DNA of 7,784 bases from Gammaproteobacteria bacterium (lineage in GTDB: Bacteria > Pseudomonadota > Gammaproteobacteria > Immundisolibacterales > Immundisolibacteraceae). The stretch is from the NCBI GenBank assembly GCA_003645395.1, contig QNFC01000074.1, positions 1 to 7,784 of the forward strand, read 5' to 3'. The notes beneath the pieces were generated by a model. It did not search any database. It saw nothing but the letters and a program-made list of their open reading frames with translations, and had not been told where the DNA came from. This document shows, in pieces, positions 6,366 through 7,784 of this stretch. The translations under genes were made by a program, and so were the position numbers. Positions within the stretch are counted from its first letter, which is position 1. Each line of letters opens with the position of its first letter.

Positions 6366-7448
6366 TCATCCGATGTTTCTACCGATGTGCATTATCGCCC
6401 GCTGCAGACTTGCCTTTGGATCATCCTCGGCAGCTCGGTTTGCCAGCAAATAATCATCTTCTCGCTGAGCAAGTCCCGCCAGACCTATAGCCATTGCTGA
6501 ATAATAAAAACTGAACACATCCGCCGGGGCGATCTCCAACGCATCCGCGATAAAAATCAAAGACATGGGCTCTCGCACCCCAAGCGCAGCAATTCTAACT
6601 GCATGGGGAATCACCATCAGCCGGGTAAAGTTTGGCCAACAGCGTAGATAATAACGAGCTACCGGGTCTGCCCCCTCGGGCAGACGACCTCGGGCAGTCC
6701 ACACTGCCAACTTCCACAACAATGCATCCAGCGTTATCACATCGTTGTACTGTTCCAAACGTCTCAGCAATTCACGTTCTTGCTCCAACGTCAGGGTAGA
6801 AAAAGTTATTTTTGCGTTTATCTCCTCGTCGCGGGCCCAATCCAGGAGCCGTGCTGAATCAACAGAAATGGCTGCCAACGAATCCCGCGGTAATATCGCC
6901 AGATTGCCCTCATCTGCAATATCCAGCGTCACCACCTGCTTACTCTCAGCAGCTAGCCTGACTGCCGCCTGCACGCCACGCAACAATGTTCGCGAATCGT
7001 CGAACTCTGACATGGTGAGGGTGACATCCCGTTCGCGACGGCCACTCGCCCGTGCCAGCCGTGCCGGGTTGACCACCATGTCCGCACCGTGGCGACTGCC
7101 TTGAACCTGCTTATTAGTTGTAAGCCCTTGACGAACATAACTCGTCGCCCAGCTAATCGCCTCAATCAGCGCCGCCTCCATAATCGGCTTCGGCACCCAG
7201 ATCACATCTTCGATTTCAGGCCGGTGACGCGACAAAACCATGGTCGGCCGATGCGGATGCTCAGCGCGAAACTGCAACCAGTCGAACTCATCACCATCCA
7301 CATCCGCCACAATGGCCTGAGCAGCCGGCAGATCAACAACCGTGCACAGATGATCTGCAACTTCATGCAAAAAAGAACGCAGTCGGTTCGTCGCGCGCTC
7401 ACTCAATCCAACGATAGCCAGCGGTAACAATTGGTTTTTTGGGTTCAA
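6366..7448 (-). CDS. Unrecognised protein with receiver-like N-terminus, upstream of the kinase-GTPase
   Basis: This 360-residue cytosolic protein is one I do not recognise as a named family. Residues 8-100 resemble a response-regulator receiver fold. They show strand LPLAIVGL (8-15), AIVADVDGDE (45-54) with D49 near the usual phospho-acceptor place, TMVLSRH (69-75), and a V-P-K-P turn with K87-P88 where receivers have the conserved Lys-Pro. The acidic pair normally after strand 1 is absent, so it may be a pseudo-receiver. A basic, Arg-rich stretch (128-141) and a charged middle region follow. The C-terminal part, about 238-330, is a compact helical region (WKLAVWTARGRLP, RCWPNFTRL, PHAVRIAAL). 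No catalytic motif is visible. The start is TTG, with only GGGGG upstream; TAG at 7463-7461 blocks extension and no early ATG exists. It ends 7 bp before the kinase gene, so an adaptor or effector role in that module is inferred. Confidence 0.75.
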   Translation of the reverse strand: MNPKNQLLPLAIVGLSERATNRLRSFLHEVADHLCTVVDLPAAQAIVADVDGDEFDWLQFRAEHPHRPTMVLSRHRPEIEDVIWVPKPIMEAALIEAISWATSYVRQGLTTNKQVQGSRHGADMVVNPARLARASGRRERDVTLTMSEFDDSRTLLRGVQAAVRLAAESKQVVTLDIADEGNLAILPRDSLAAISVDSARLLDWARDEEINAKITFSTLTLEQERELLRRLEQYNDVITLDALLWKLAVWTARGRLPEGADPVARYYLRCWPNFTRLMVIPHAVRIAALGVREPMSLIFIADALEIAPADVFSFYYSAMAIGLAGLAQREDDYLLANRAAEDDPKASLQRAIMHIGRNIG

Positions 7449-7506
7449 CCAACGCCCCCGCTAATACGGTTTCTGCAAACCACCGATGAGCTATCGTTAC
7501 AAAAGA

Positions 7507-7784
7507 TCATCCCTGCCGGCGGGCAAATTCGGCCATGAAATCAACCAGGGCAGCGACACCCTCTTCTGGCATGGCGTTGTAAATGCTTGCACGCATACCA
7601 CCCACAGAGCGATGCCCTTTCAAATTAACCAGACCCGCTTCAGCCGCCTGCTGTATGAACAGCCCATCCAGCTCAGCATTAGCCAATGTAAAGGGCACGT
7701 TCATCCGTGAACGACTGGCTACCTCGGTAGGGCACTGATAAAAATCACTGTCATCAATGGCCTGATAAAGCACGTTGGATTTCC
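7507..7784 (-). CDS. serC: Phosphoserine aminotransferase (SerC), C-terminal part only
   Basis: The last 92 codons of a gene that enters from the right edge; the start and the PLP-lysine region lie outside the window. SerC transaminates 3-phosphohydroxypyruvate to phosphoserine, the step after SerA, and also acts in pyridoxal phosphate synthesis in many gammaproteobacteria. The frame is open to the edge and reads KSNVLYQAIDDSDFY before the diagnostic SRSRMNVPFTLA and the near-invariant NLKGHRSVGGMRASIYNAMP. It ends EFARRQG, like the E. coli and Pseudomonas enzymes. A GTG at 7773-7771 is an internal Val, not a start. A 58-bp gap follows before the next gene, with no clear terminator or promoter in it. 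Confidence 0.95.
   Translation of the reverse strand, partial: KSNVLYQAIDDSDFYQCPTEVASRSRMNVPFTLANAELDGLFIQQAAEAGLVNLKGHRSVGGMRASIYNAMPEEGVAALVDFMAEFARRQG

Noticed and set aside
6745..7427. Plus-strand open frames opposite the receiver-like gene
   Set aside because: Composition is typical of antisense reading (Ser/Arg-rich) with no domain. The minus-strand frame is longer, uninterrupted and in operon spacing with the kinase gene.
7486..7710. Plus-strand 74-codon open frame
   Set aside because: It is antisense to the highly conserved end of serC.
1..7784. Insertion sequence, CRISPR array, tRNA or rRNA, phage genes
   Set aside because: No transposase or integrase motifs, no regularly spaced repeats, no cloverleaf-like or rRNA sequence seen on either strand.

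Overview
The window is a stretch of gammaproteobacterial-type chromosome in which every supportable gene lies on the minus strand, so transcription runs from high to low coordinates. The order serC, (insert), serA, pheA, hisC, tyrA is a variant of the serC-pheA-hisC-tyrA block known from Pseudomonas and its marine relatives. Mid-range base composition, dense packing and the match of the proteins to that group suggest a Pseudomonas/Cellvibrionales-like gammaproteobacterium. This taxonomic placement is inference only.

Right edge (7507-7784): the 3' end of serC (phosphoserine aminotransferase). Next, 4310-7448 holds three genes that look like a signalling module. The first is an unrecognised protein with a receiver-like N-terminus. 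The second fuses a complete eukaryote-like Ser/Thr kinase to a small GTPase domain of the MglA/COG2229 kind. The third is a Roadblock/LC7 (MglB-like) protein, the usual partner class for such GTPases. A terminator-like hairpin at 4274-4299 separates this module from the amino-acid genes downstream.

Left part (1-4226): serA (3-phosphoglycerate dehydrogenase with an ACT domain), a pheA-type gene (AroQ chorismate mutase fused to a prephenate dehydratase-like region), hisC and the 5' part of tyrA (prephenate dehydrogenase). pheA/hisC and hisC/tyrA each overlap by 8 bp, so they are almost certainly one operon. Together they cover serine synthesis (SerA, SerC) and chorismate to aromatic amino acids (PheA, an aminotransferase, TyrA).

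Two points stand out. The PheA chorismate mutase domain looks intact, but its dehydratase and ACT domains have lost the signature residues, including the Thr of the TRF motif, although the reading frame and near-normal length are kept. The kinase-GTPase fusion with its Roadblock partner and unknown receiver-like protein sits between two serine-biosynthesis genes, and its GTPase lacks the glutamine expected in the PGQ motif.
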